Assembly (NCBI RefSeq): GCF_000502875.1
Contig: NZ_AYWX01000001.1
Span: 758,505-822,504 of the forward strand
DNA length: 64,000 nucleotides
Direction of reading: 5' to 3'
Origin: Mesorhizobium sp. L2C084A000
GTDB taxonomy: Bacteria; Pseudomonadota; Alphaproteobacteria; Rhizobiales; Rhizobiaceae
Shown here: one piece after another, positions 25,060-36,232 of the stretch
Position numbering within the stretch: position 1 is the first letter of the stretch
How the letters are laid out: each line of letters begins with the position of its first letter
Translations under genes and position numbers: made by a program
Notes under the pieces: model-generated
The model's input: the letters and a program-made list of their open reading frames with translations, nothing else
Told to the model about the DNA's origin: nothing
Database searches by the model: none

Positions 25060-28000
25060 ATGCCGTCCGAATACTCCTTCCTCGATGTCGCCGTGCTCGA
25101 CGCGGTCCGCCAGCGCTTTGCGGCAGGCGACGCGATCGCGATCCTGTCGGCGGATCTGGAGCAGGTGATCTGGGCCAACGGGCCAGGAGCCGCGATGTTC
25201 GGGTATCCCGACATCGAGGCGATCATCGGCGCCTCGGCGCAGTTGCCCGTGATCGCCAGGCGCCAGATCATGGCGACCAGCGGATTTCCCGAGATTGGCA
25301 GTGACCGCGCCATCATGGTGCGGCTGGCGACCGGAATGACCAGCCGCGCCGTCGGCTTCCTGGCCAGTGCGGTGACCATGCCGGACGCCGAAAAGGCGAT
25401 CATGCTGGCAGTCCCGGCGGCTCAGACCGGGTCACGCAATGCCAGCGAAATCGCCGCGCGCGCCATTAGCGGCTTCACCGAGGATGGTCATTTCATCGCC
25501 TTTGTCGATGCCAGGGGCAGCGTCGAGGCGGCCTCGGAAGGATTTTCGGCACTGGGCATCCTGCCGGAGACGCTGGCGGCACTGGTTGCCGACGTCGCAG
25601 CCGAGAGCGACCGCATCGTCAAGCGCCTTGTCCCCGGCGGCACGGCCTCCTATCCAGCGGGGCTGGCAAGATTGACCGAGGAGCGGCATCTGCTGGTGGT
25701 GATTGACGAGGACCAGCTCGACGACACCGCCCCTGCGGGCGAACATCCTACGCAAACCATTGCCGAGACGGCACCTGCTGGCGACGCGGCCTCCCAGCCG
25801 GAACAGGGTCGCGAGGCACCGACCGACGAACCGAGCGCCTCGCAGCCGGCCGGCGACATCGCCGCATCGCAGCAGCATGGGATCGCCGATGCGATCGGAC
25901 AGGCGCCGACGGCGGCCAACGGCGATCAGCCGGCAGCAGAGCGTATGCCCGCGCAGCACGACCATTGGTACTTCAACGCCGGCGAAGACGGAGGGCAACA
26001 GGCGCCGCGACCTGCCGCGTCCGGACCTGAAGCGCCTCAAGAGCCGGCCGCCCTGGAAGTCCAGTCCACGGCCACGCCGACGACCGTCTCGGCGATAGAC
26101 AGCGCAGCGGCGCCGGTGCGCTTCGTCTGGCGCACCGATGCCGAAGGCAAGTTCAGCGCGCTGTCGCCGGAATTCGCCGACATCGTTGGCAAGCCGGCGG
26201 CCGACGTGATCGGCCGCCGCTTCAGGGATGTCGCCGCTACATTCGGCCTCGACCCCTCCGGCGAGATATCGGGGCTCCTCGAACGGCGCGATACCTGGTC
26301 CGGGCGCTCCGTGCTGTGGCCGGTCGTCGGCACCGATCTGAAGATACCGGTCGACCTGGCGGCGCTGCCTGTCTATGGCCGCAGCCGCGCCTTCGAGGGT
26401 TTCCGCGGCTTCGGCGTCGCCCGCGCCAGCGACGCGGTCGTCGATCCGGAGGCCATCGGCATGGCGCTGGTGCCCAATAGCCAGGCGCCGGCAACGCCGG
26501 AACCACAAGCCATCCAACCCGCACCCGAACAGCCGAACGCTGAGGAGCCCAAGGCCGAGGACACGCAGGCATCGGATCCGTTCAAGGGCGAGGTGCCGGC
26601 GTTGACTATCGTGCCGAAACAGGAGCGGCGCTTTGCCGACAAGGTGATCCGGCTCGCCGAACACCGCCAGCCAGCCAATGACAAGGGTCTGTCGACCCTG
26701 GAACGCAGCGCGTTCCGCGAAATCGGCGAGCGGCTGAAGAAGGATAGTGCTCCGGTCGAGCCGCCTGAGGCTGAGACTGCGGAGGCGTCGACAGCGGAGG
26801 CCGAGGCTCCGGTCAAGCCGTCCGACGACCCGATGCACAGCGGCGTCATCCCTGCGTCAGGGCCAGAGAACGAACCGGTCGAGCCACCCGATGTCGATGC
26901 CGAAGACGAGCGGGATCTGGTACGGCTTGACGGTCACGCGGACGAAGCGGCTCGTGAAGCCCCCCCTGGGATGAATGTGACGGGCTCGTTGCTCGACTAT
27001 GCCGGCCAAGATGACGAACGTGGCCCCGTGGCGGCGGAACCAGAGAACACCGCTGCCGTTTCGCCCGGCGAAAAGCCTGAAGCCACTGACGCGACACATG
27101 ATGGCCTCGATGACGACAGCATGACGTCAGCAGATTTTCGCGATGCCGAAGACAGTGAGGATTGGGCGCAGCCCGACGAGGAAGCCGCGCCGCCCGACGA
27201 GCAGGCGGTTGCCGAGGAAACCGTCAATGCAGGCGGCGACGCGGCGGAAATACGCGTCGAGCGCCCTCGCCTGCAGGTGCCGCCGCTCAAGGCCGAAGGG
27301 TTCGTACCGTCGGCGTTTTCCGCCGGAGATGAACACAAGGCTCCGGACACGTCGCTGCTCGGCAAGCTGCCCGTGCCGCTGCTCATCCATTCCGGAGACC
27401 AGTTGCACTATGCGAACGAGGAATTCCTCAGCCTGACCGGCTACGAGGCGCTTGACGATCTGGCGGATGCCGGCGGCCTCGGCGCGTTGTTTGCCGACCC
27501 CTACGCCGATGACGGCGTTTCCGACGGCACCGATCGCGCGCTGCGGTTGAAAACACGTGACGGACAGGAATTCCCGATCGAGGCCATTTTGCGCTCTGTC
27601 CCCTGGCGCGACGGCAAGGCGCTGATGCTGGTCGTGCGACGCTCCGGCGAGGATGATGCGCCGGCGAGCCTGCATGTGGTTGGCGACGAGCAGACGCAGC
27701 CGGACATTTCCGAGCTCAAGGTGCGCATCGCCGAGATGCGCACCATTATCGACACCGCCACCGACGGCGTCGTGCTGATCGGCCGTGACGGCACCATCCG
27801 ATCGATCAGCCGGCCGGCTGAAGCGCTGTTCGGCTTCGACAGCGACGATGTGACCGGCAAGCCGTTCGCCTCGCTGTTTGCGATTGAAAGCCAGCGCGCG
27901 GCACGCGACTATCTCAATGGGCTGTCCGAGCCCGGCGTGGCGAGTGTCATGAACGACGGCCGCGAGGTGATCGGGCGCGAATCGCAAGGACGCTTCATTC

Positions 28001-28833
28001 CGCTGTTCATGACCATCGGCCGGCTGCCCAACGACAGCGGCTTCTGCGCCGTCGTTCGCGACATCACGCAGTGGAAGCGGGCCGAAGAGGACTTGACGCA
28101 GGCACGTGCGGTGGCCGAGCGCGCGTCCTCGCAGAAGACCGATTTTCTGGCCCGCATCAGCCACGAGATCCGCACCCCGCTCAATGCCATCATCGGTTTT
28201 TCGGAATTGATGGTCGACGAGAAATTCGGACCTGTCGCCAACGACCGCTACCGCGACTATCTGCGCGACATCAACCGCTCGGGCAATCATGTGCTCGACC
28301 TGGTCAACGACCTGCTCGACATCTCCAAGATCGAGGCTGGCCAGCAGGAGATGGCCTATGAGGCGGTGTCGCTCAACGACACGCTGGCCGAAACGGTGGC
28401 GATGATGCAGCCGCAGGCCAACCGCGAACGGGTCATCATCCGCTCCAGCTTCGCTTCGCGGCTGCCGGAAGTGGTGGCGGACCTGCGCAGCGTGCGCCAG
28501 ATCGCGCTCAACATCCTGTCGAATGCCATCCGCTACACCCAGGCCGGCGGCCAGGTGATCGTCTCGACCGCCTATGAGACGTCGGGCGACGTCGTCATGC
28601 GGGTGCGCGACACCGGCATCGGCATGAGCCATGCCGAGATCGAGCAGGCGCTGAAGCCGTTCAAGCAGATCAACGCCCTGAAGCGCGGACGCGGCGACGG
28701 GACCGGGCTTGGACTGCCGTTGACCAAAGCGATGGTGGAAGCCAACCGTGCCCGGTTCACCATCAATTCGACACCGGGCGAAGGCACCCTGGTCGAGGTG
28801 GCTTTTCCGTCGACCCGTGTGCTCGCGGAATAG
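25060..28833 (+). CDS. cbrA: PAS-domain sensor histidine kinase, CbrA-like (PleC/DivJ group)
   Basis: 1257 residues from the ATG at 25060; a GTG at 25042 would add six. Soluble, with no membrane helix. The N-terminal 220 residues are followed by a long acidic Pro/Ala/Glu-rich region containing a first PAS-like module (about 350-470). A second PAS (about 762) and a third (about 892) follow, then HisKA with His1035 in SHEIRTPLNAIIGFSEL and a HATPase domain (NILSNAIRYT, DTGIGM, GDGTGLGLPL). This H-box is typical of DivK-linked kinases. In S. meliloti, cbrA, affecting cell cycle, envelope and symbiosis, lies as I recall beside a phasin, acsA2, potFGHI and aceA, the same order as here, which supports the name. 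Confidence 0.78.
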   Translation: MPSEYSFLDVAVLDAVRQRFAAGDAIAILSADLEQVIWANGPGAAMFGYPDIEAIIGASAQLPVIARRQIMATSGFPEIGSDRAIMVRLATGMTSRAVGFLASAVTMPDAEKAIMLAVPAAQTGSRNASEIAARAISGFTEDGHFIAFVDARGSVEAASEGFSALGILPETLAALVADVAAESDRIVKRLVPGGTASYPAGLARLTEERHLLVVIDEDQLDDTAPAGEHPTQTIAETAPAGDAASQPEQGREAPTDEPSASQPAGDIAASQQHGIADAIGQAPTAANGDQPAAERMPAQHDHWYFNAGEDGGQQAPRPAASGPEAPQEPAALEVQSTATPTTVSAIDSAAAPVRFVWRTDAEGKFSALSPEFADIVGKPAADVIGRRFRDVAATFGLDPSGEISGLLERRDTWSGRSVLWPVVGTDLKIPVDLAALPVYGRSRAFEGFRGFGVARASDAVVDPEAIGMALVPNSQAPATPEPQAIQPAPEQPNAEEPKAEDTQASDPFKGEVPALTIVPKQERRFADKVIRLAEHRQPANDKGLSTLERSAFREIGERLKKDSAPVEPPEAETAEASTAEAEAPVKPSDDPMHSGVIPASGPENEPVEPPDVDAEDERDLVRLDGHADEAAREAPPGMNVTGSLLDYAGQDDERGPVAAEPENTAAVSPGEKPEATDATHDGLDDDSMTSADFRDAEDSEDWAQPDEEAAPPDEQAVAEETVNAGGDAAEIRVERPRLQVPPLKAEGFVPSAFSAGDEHKAPDTSLLGKLPVPLLIHSGDQLHYANEEFLSLTGYEALDDLADAGGLGALFADPYADDGVSDGTDRALRLKTRDGQEFPIEAILRSVPWRDGKALMLVVRRSGEDDAPASLHVVGDEQTQPDISELKVRIAEMRTIIDTATDGVVLIGRDGTIRSISRPAEALFGFDSDDVTGKPFASLFAIESQRAARDYLNGLSEPGVASVMNDGREVIGRESQGRFIPLFMTIGRLPNDSGFCAVVRDITQWKRAEEDLTQARAVAERASSQKTDFLARISHEIRTPLNAIIGFSELMVDEKFGPVANDRYRDYLRDINRSGNHVLDLVNDLLDISKIEAGQQEMAYEAVSLNDTLAETVAMMQPQANRERVIIRSSFASRLPEVVADLRSVRQIALNILSNAIRYTQAGGQVIVSTAYETSGDVVMRVRDTGIGMSHAEIEQALKPFKQINALKRGRGDGTGLGLPLTKAMVEANRARFTINSTPGEGTLVEVAFPSTRVLAE

Positions 28834-28851
28834 GTCAGCCCTCTACGGTCC

Positions 28852-28884
28852 CGATAAAAAGAAAAGGCGCCCAAAGGACGCCTT
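28852..28884 (-). terminator. Rho-independent terminator after acetoacetyl-CoA synthetase
   Basis: On the minus strand, AAGGCGTCC and GGGCGCCTT form a 9-bp stem with a TTT loop, directly followed by TTCTTTTT. The T-tract lies on the side expected for the minus-strand gene ending at 29095, about 210 bases away, and not for cbrA. Confidence 0.7.
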
Positions 28885-29094
28885 AAGAGATGGGATTGCT
28901 GTCACAACGGGGGCTTGAGCGAATTCGGATCCTCGGGGCTGAGGAACGGGATTTCTCCCTCAAGTTACGTGCGACTATCGACGCCGGACCTTAACAACTC
29001 CTTACCGGGGCGCCGGAAAATTTACGAATGTGTACCACTCATGAAATCTAGGTAAATTCTAGCGAGATATTTCGTTAACCATGCCGGCTGCCAA

Positions 29095-31053
<1,959 letters not shown>

Positions 31054-31183
31054 GATCGTTCCTCCACGGTCGCCATCGCTTATGCATATCGCAGCGCAGC
31101 AGAGCAAGATTTTGTTCGGCTGATGCGACCAGATGTGCGCAAATGCCATCGCCGGGCCATAAAGACTTGAAATGCCTCAGCCC

Positions 31184-31279
31184 TAAGTCGTAGTGACAAC
31201 TTGAAGTCGTGGTGGCGGCCGGAAGTGTGGTCACGACTGCAGTCGTAGTGACGACTGGGGGTCGTGGTGACGACTGGGG
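31184..31279. repeat. Five imperfect 19-20 bp units with GTCGT...ACGAC dyads
   Basis: Successive units at about 31184, 31204, 31221, 31241 and 31261 share AGTCGTNGTGACGACT-like text; the last two are nearly identical, and each complete unit is an imperfect inverted repeat (AGTCGT / ACGACT). They lie between the divergent acetoacetyl-CoA synthetase and asmA genes, so they may be a clustered operator. No regulator is known to me for this sequence; a simple tandem expansion is the alternative. Confidence 0.65.
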
Positions 31280-31325
31280 TTACACCCGTCGGGCGATTTG
31301 TCGGAATGGAAGCATACGGGGCCAT

Positions 31326-33179
31326 ATGCCATCATCTATGATCCGGCGCGGAATATGGGCGATCGGCGCTGCCGTGATCGTCGTCGCGCTGGTCGTTGCC
31401 GCCCTGCCGCTGATCGCCTCCACCCGTATCGTGCGCGACCGCATCGCCTGGGAAATGAGCGCGTGGAGCGGCTTCCGTGTCGCCATCGACGGTTCGCCGC
31501 GCATCGAGGTCTGGCCGACATTCCGCGCAATCCTGACCGATGTGACGCTTTCACAATGGACCGACACCGAGGCGCCGCCTGTGGTCGAGGCAGAACGGGT
31601 CGAGGTCGATCTTTCCGCCATGGCGGCGCTACGCGGCGACGTGGTGTTTTCGACGGCGCGGCTGGTGCGGCCGACGATCCGGGTCCAGCGCACACCTGCC
31701 GGCCTTTTCCTGCCCGCTGTCCCCACCGGCGGGCGCATCACGCGTTCCATCGACACGGCGCGCGGCGTGGTCAATGCCGACCCCGCCAAGCCGGACCTCG
31801 ACAAGCTGCCTACCGACACCTTCGGCACGGTCGAGTTTCGCGACGGCCGTATGGTCGCCTCCATCGGCGGCAAGGACGTCGAGATCCTGAGCAGTTTGAA
31901 CGGTCAGGCGAATTGGGCGGCGATGAACAGCAATGCGACGCTGTCGGCAACAGGGATCTGGCGGGGCGAAAGCGTCGCGCTGGACGTCGCCTCGGCCAGA
32001 CCGCTTGTGCTGTTTGCCGGCGGCACGGCGCCGCTGACGCTGTCCTTCAAGGCGGCACCCGCCACCTTCTCGTTCGACGGCACGGCCAGCATGTCTGAAA
32101 ATACCTATTTCGACGGTCAGGCGAAGTTCTCGGCACCCTCGCTGCGGCGTGTCCTGGAATGGTCGCAGGCCGGCATCGCTCCGGGTGCGGCGATCGGCTC
32201 GGTCAGCATTTCGAGCAAGATCACCGCGACCGGCGGGCGCGTCAAGTTCGACAACACGGCGATTGCGCTCGACAACAATCCGGGGATGGGTGCACTGGAC
32301 CTCTCGCTTGGTGAAGCACAACCGGTAATCTCCGGCACGCTCGCCTTCGACACGCTCGACCTCAGATCGTTTCTGTCAGCCTTCACCCCGCTGGTGCCGA
32401 CCGGAGGGGCGGGGCCCGGCGAAATCGACACAAGTTTCGCCGACAAGATCAATCTCGATCTCAGGCTGTCGGCAGCGCACGCCACGGCGGGGCCGATCCA
32501 GCTCGCCGACGTCGCCGCCACCGCCCAGGTCAAGGATGGTCTGTCCGTCTTCGACATCTCCGATGCCTCGGCCTTCGGCGGCAACATCCAGACCAGCCTT
32601 CGCTTCGATCGCAAGCCGGAAGGCTCGCAGGTCGAAATCCGCCTTCTGGCGTCCGACATCGACGGCGGTGCTTTCGGTACGGCGGCAGGGATGACGCGGC
32701 TGGTGCCAGTCGGCACGGGCACCGTCTCGGTGATCCTCAAGGGGCCGGGCAGAACCTGGGATTCCATCTTCGACAATGCCGACGGCTCGGTCTCGGCGAC
32801 CTTCGGGCCGGGTGCGTTGAGCAAGCTCAACCTGCCGGCCTTCCTCAAACATACCGAACAGGGCGGCTTCTTCGCGCTCGACGATGTCTCTGACGGAACA
32901 TTGCCGATCGACGGCGCCGAGATCAAGGCCACCATTTCGAAGGGCGTGGCGCGGATCGACAAGGCCGAGGCCAATTCAGCGAAGTACAAGATCTGGCTGT
33001 CCGGCATCGCGTCCTACGCCGGGCGCGGACTGGCCTTGTCCGGCGGCGTCATTCAGCCTGAGCAGGCGGCAACGCAGGCCAACGGCCAGCAAGGTCCCAA
33101 CCAGTCGTCGTTCTTCGTCGGCGGGACATGGAGCACGCCGTTCATTTCCCCGATCAGCCGCGGCGTTTCGGGGGAATAG
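31326..33179 (+). CDS. AsmA-family envelope protein
   Basis: 617 residues from the ATG at 31326 (a second ATG lies at 31338). One N-terminal membrane helix (about 8-28, WAIGAAVIVVALVVAALPLI) is followed by a long beta-rich periplasmic domain. AsmA signatures include FRVAIDGSPRIEVWPTFRAI and, near the C-terminus, the AsmA_2 type text LPIDGAEIKATISKGVARID and IWLSGIASYAGRGLALSGG. AsmA-like proteins are thought to act in phospholipid transport or outer-membrane assembly. The gene stands alone, preceded by the repeat cluster and convergent with potI with 23 bases between the stops. Confidence 0.85.
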   Translation: MPSSMIRRGIWAIGAAVIVVALVVAALPLIASTRIVRDRIAWEMSAWSGFRVAIDGSPRIEVWPTFRAILTDVTLSQWTDTEAPPVVEAERVEVDLSAMAALRGDVVFSTARLVRPTIRVQRTPAGLFLPAVPTGGRITRSIDTARGVVNADPAKPDLDKLPTDTFGTVEFRDGRMVASIGGKDVEILSSLNGQANWAAMNSNATLSATGIWRGESVALDVASARPLVLFAGGTAPLTLSFKAAPATFSFDGTASMSENTYFDGQAKFSAPSLRRVLEWSQAGIAPGAAIGSVSISSKITATGGRVKFDNTAIALDNNPGMGALDLSLGEAQPVISGTLAFDTLDLRSFLSAFTPLVPTGGAGPGEIDTSFADKINLDLRLSAAHATAGPIQLADVAATAQVKDGLSVFDISDASAFGGNIQTSLRFDRKPEGSQVEIRLLASDIDGGAFGTAAGMTRLVPVGTGTVSVILKGPGRTWDSIFDNADGSVSATFGPGALSKLNLPAFLKHTEQGGFFALDDVSDGTLPIDGAEIKATISKGVARIDKAEANSAKYKIWLSGIASYAGRGLALSGGVIQPEQAATQANGQQGPNQSSFFVGGTWSTPFISPISRGVSGE

Positions 33180-33202
33180 GCCGCCACCGCGCCTCCTATC
33201 TT

Positions 33203-34021
33203 TCACCCGCGCTGCGCGGCCTGCTCGTCGAGCTGGCGCTGCACCTCACGCCGTTTGTTGGCAAGCGAGGCGATGATGACGCCAATCGCCACGACGGCGA
33301 TCAGAATGGTACAGGCGGCGTTGATTTCCGGCGTCACGCCGAGGCGAACCTGGCTGTAAATCTTCATCGGCAGCGTCGTCGCGCCCGGCCCGGAGGTGAA
33401 GCTGGCGATGACCAGATCGTCGAGCGAAAGGGTGAAAGCCAGCATCCAGCCGGAGACGATCGCCGGCATGATAACCGGCAATGTGATCTGGAAGAAGGTC
33501 TTCACCGGCGTTGCGCCAAGATCCATCGCGGCTTCTTCCAGCGAGCGGTCGAAGGTCATGAGGCGCGACTGCACGACCACGGCGACGAAGCACATGGTCA
33601 GCGTGATGTGGGCGAGCGTCACGGTGAGGAAGCCGCGGTCGAGCCCGACGGCGACAAAGAGCAGCAGCAGCGACAGGCCGGTGATGACTTCCGGCATGAC
33701 CAGCGGCGCAAAGACCATGCCGGAGAATAGCACCCTGCCCTTGAAGCGCGTGTAGCGGGTCAAGGTGAGTGCCGCCAGGGTGCCCAGCACCGTCGCAACC
33801 GTGGCCGAGATCAGGCCAACACGCGCCGTCACCCAGGTCGCGTCCATGAGGCCTTGGTTGTGGAACAGCGAGACGTACCATTTGGTCGAGAAACCGCCCC
33901 AGACCGTGACCAGTTTCGATTCGTTGAACGAGAAGACGATGAGCAGCACGATCGGCAGATAGAGAAAGGCAAATCCAAGCACGATCGAGGTGATGTTGAA
34001 GCGGCTCCAGGTGGCGTTCAT
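33203..34021 (-). CDS. potI: Putrescine ABC transporter permease PotI
   Basis: 272 residues with six predicted membrane helices, from FNITSIVLGFAFLYLPIVLL to CTILIAVVAIGVIIASLANK. The permease EAA loop is present (EEAAMDLGATPVKTFFQITL). It belongs to the PotC/PotI group (FSFNESKLVTVWGGFSTKWY). It would form the inner-membrane channel with PotH and be energised by PotG. It is the last gene of the potFGHI operon; its start lies four bases after the potH stop. Substrate assignment rests on PotF. Confidence 0.92.
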   Translation of the reverse strand: MNATWSRFNITSIVLGFAFLYLPIVLLIVFSFNESKLVTVWGGFSTKWYVSLFHNQGLMDATWVTARVGLISATVATVLGTLAALTLTRYTRFKGRVLFSGMVFAPLVMPEVITGLSLLLLFVAVGLDRGFLTVTLAHITLTMCFVAVVVQSRLMTFDRSLEEAAMDLGATPVKTFFQITLPVIMPAIVSGWMLAFTLSLDDLVIASFTSGPGATTLPMKIYSQVRLGVTPEINAACTILIAVVAIGVIIASLANKRREVQRQLDEQAAQRG

Positions 34022-34025
34022 GAGG

Positions 34026-35000
34026 TCACCTGTCCATTTCCTGAGCGCGCGCCTGGGCCCGCTGGAAGAGCATGATCGGCACGATCAGCAGCAACAGCAG
34101 GATGACGGCGACGGCCGACGATACCGGCCAGTCGCGATTGGCGAAGAACTCGTTCCACAACGTCTTGCCGATCATCAGCGTCTGCGATCCGCCGAGCAGA
34201 TCGGGAATGACGAACTCGCCGACGGCCGGAATGAACACCAGCAGACAGCCCGCGATGACGCCGGGCAGCGATAGCGGGAAGGTGATCTTCCAGAACGCGC
34301 TGGTCGGCGGACAGCCGAGATCCTTGGCTGCCTCGATCAGCGAATAGTCCATCTTCTCAAGCGCGGAATAGAGCGGCAGCACCATGAACGGCAGGTAGGA
34401 ATAGACGATGCCGATGAAGATCGCCGTATAGGTGTTGAGGATGATCAGCGGCTGGTGGATGACGCCGGTGGCGAGCAGCAGCTGATTGAGCAGCCCTTCG
34501 GGCTTGAGAATGCCGATCCAGGCGTAGACGCGGATCAGGAACGAGGTCCAGAACGGCAGGATCACCAGCATCAGCAAGGTTGGGCGGATCGTCGCCGGCG
34601 CGCGCGCCATGCCGTAGGCGATGGGATAGCCGACGAGCAGTGTCAGGACCGTCGAGACCGCGGCGATGATGACGCTGGTCACATAGGCGTTGAAGTAGAG
34701 CGCGTCCTGCGTCAGCCAGGCGTAGTTGTCGAGGCTGAGTTGTTTCAGCTGGGCGAGGAACCCGGAAACGCCGCCGCTGAAATCGAGCGCCGGCGTATAG
34801 GGCGGAATGGCGATCGCCGTCTGCGACAGCGAGATCTTGAAGACGATGACGAACGGAATGAGGAAGAAGAACAGCAGCCAGACATAAGGGATGATGATGA
34901 CCAGTCGGCCAACGAAGGCAGCACCCAGCCTGGCGAGGATGGATTTGCCGGCATTGGTCGTCGGAGAGGCTGATGCGGTGGTGACGGCGGCGCTCGACAT
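34026..35000 (-). CDS. potH: Putrescine ABC transporter permease PotH
   Basis: 324 residues with a Ser/Thr/Ala-rich N-terminal extension and six membrane helices (IIIPYVWLLFFFLIPFVIVF to AVAVILLLLLIVPIMLFQRA). EAA motif: LIEAAKDLGCPPTSAFWKIT. The large loop between helices 1 and 2 (LDFSGGVSGFLAQLKQLSLD, NYAWLTQDALYFNAYVTSV) is as expected for the PotB/PotH group. It starts eight bases downstream of the potG stop and is followed by potI with a four-base gap, so the operon is tightly packed. Confidence 0.92.
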   Translation of the reverse strand: MSSAAVTTASASPTTNAGKSILARLGAAFVGRLVIIIPYVWLLFFFLIPFVIVFKISLSQTAIAIPPYTPALDFSGGVSGFLAQLKQLSLDNYAWLTQDALYFNAYVTSVIIAAVSTVLTLLVGYPIAYGMARAPATIRPTLLMLVILPFWTSFLIRVYAWIGILKPEGLLNQLLLATGVIHQPLIILNTYTAIFIGIVYSYLPFMVLPLYSALEKMDYSLIEAAKDLGCPPTSAFWKITFPLSLPGVIAGCLLVFIPAVGEFVIPDLLGGSQTLMIGKTLWNEFFANRDWPVSSAVAVILLLLLIVPIMLFQRAQARAQEMDR

Positions 35001-35008
35001 GGTCGCCC

Positions 35009-36148
35009 CTACCGCGTCAGCACGACGCCGGCGTCGGGCCGGAAGGAAACCCAGGCGCGGTCGTTCCAGCTCAACGGATCCTCGGTGATGCGGGCCGCGT
35101 TCATGGTGCTGGCGCGCACCACCTGGCCGTCGTCCAGCCTGACATGATAGACGGTCATGTCGCCGAGATAGGCGATGTCGTAGACCTCGCCCTCGATGGC
35201 GTTGACCGCCTCGGCCGGCTTTTTCGACGACACCTTGATCTTTTCGGGCCTGATGGCGAAGGTGACGGCCGTCCCGGCGCCGGCCGTCCCGGCATTGTCG
35301 GTGCGGATGGTGATGCCGTTGCCGGCGTCGATACTGGCGCTGCCGGCCTCGCCACGCGCGATCTTGCCCTCGAACATGTTCACATTGCCGACGAAGCCGG
35401 CGACGAAGCGCGACCCCGGCGCCTCGTAGACTTCGGCCGGCGTTGCCACCTGCATCACCTCGCCCTTGTCGATGATGGCGATGCGATCGGCCATGGTCAT
35501 CGCCTCTTCCTGGTCGTGGGTGACGACGACGAAGGTCAGGCCGAGGTTCTGCTGGAGGTCCATCAGTTCGAACTGCGTCTCTTCGCGCAGCTTCTTGTCG
35601 AGAGCGCCAAGCGGCTCGTCGAGCAGCAGCACTTTCGGCCGTTTGGCGACCGAGCGGGCGAGCGCGACGCGCTGGCGCTGGCCGCCGGATAGTTGGTGCG
35701 GCTTGCGCTTGGCGAACTGCTCGAGTTTGACCAGCTTCAGCATCTCGGCAACGCGCGATGCGATTTCGGGCTTCGGCATGCCGTCCTGCTTGAGGCCGAA
35801 GGCGATGTTGTTCTCGACCGTCATGTGCGGGAACAGCGCATAGGACTGGAACATCATGTTGACCGGCCGCCGATAGGGCGGGATGCCGCGCAGGTCCTGG
35901 CCGTCAAGCAGGATGCGGCCGGCTGTCGGCTCCTCGAAGCCGGCGAGCATCCTGAGCAGCGTCGACTTTCCGCAACCGGAGGCGCCGAGCAGCGCGAAGA
36001 ACTCGCGCTCGAAGATGGTCAGAGACAGATTGTTGACGGCGGTGAAGTCACCGAACTTCTTGGTGACGTTGTCGAACTGGATGTACGGCTTGGCATTCGG
36101 GTCGTTCCACGGTGCAAAATCCCTGCGGATGCTGCCAAGCGATTTCAT
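35009..36148 (-). CDS. potG: Putrescine ABC transporter ATP-binding protein PotG
   Basis: 379 residues. ATPase motifs are intact: Walker A GASGCGKST, Q-loop in NMMFQSYALFPHMTV, signature LSGGQRQRVALA, Walker B VLLLDEP, switch VVTHDQEEAM. A C-terminal TOBE domain (about 290-379) follows. It energises uptake by PotHI in the cytoplasm. It lies 84 bases downstream of potF; that gap holds a 13-bp perfect hairpin. Confidence 0.94.
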   Translation of the reverse strand: MKSLGSIRRDFAPWNDPNAKPYIQFDNVTKKFGDFTAVNNLSLTIFEREFFALLGASGCGKSTLLRMLAGFEEPTAGRILLDGQDLRGIPPYRRPVNMMFQSYALFPHMTVENNIAFGLKQDGMPKPEIASRVAEMLKLVKLEQFAKRKPHQLSGGQRQRVALARSVAKRPKVLLLDEPLGALDKKLREETQFELMDLQQNLGLTFVVVTHDQEEAMTMADRIAIIDKGEVMQVATPAEVYEAPGSRFVAGFVGNVNMFEGKIARGEAGSASIDAGNGITIRTDNAGTAGAGTAVTFAIRPEKIKVSSKKPAEAVNAIEGEVYDIAYLGDMTVYHVRLDDGQVVRASTMNAARITEDPLSWNDRAWVSFRPDAGVVLTR

Positions 36149-36192
36149 GTCCCACTCCGTCCTGATTTTCTTGCTTCTTGCCCCAGGTAGAA

Positions 36193-36222
36193 ACGGTCCC
36201 GGCAGGTGGCTGCCGGGACCGT
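36193..36222 (-). terminator. Strong hairpin between potF and potG (attenuator or mRNA stabiliser)
   Basis: A 13-bp perfect stem (ACGGTCCCGGCAG and its complement) with a four-base loop, followed on the minus strand by TTTCTACC. It lies inside the operon after the first gene. Such elements often allow more binding protein than permease, by partial termination or by protecting the potF mRNA 3' end. Confidence 0.7.
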
Positions 36223-36232
36223 GTCGGATTGC

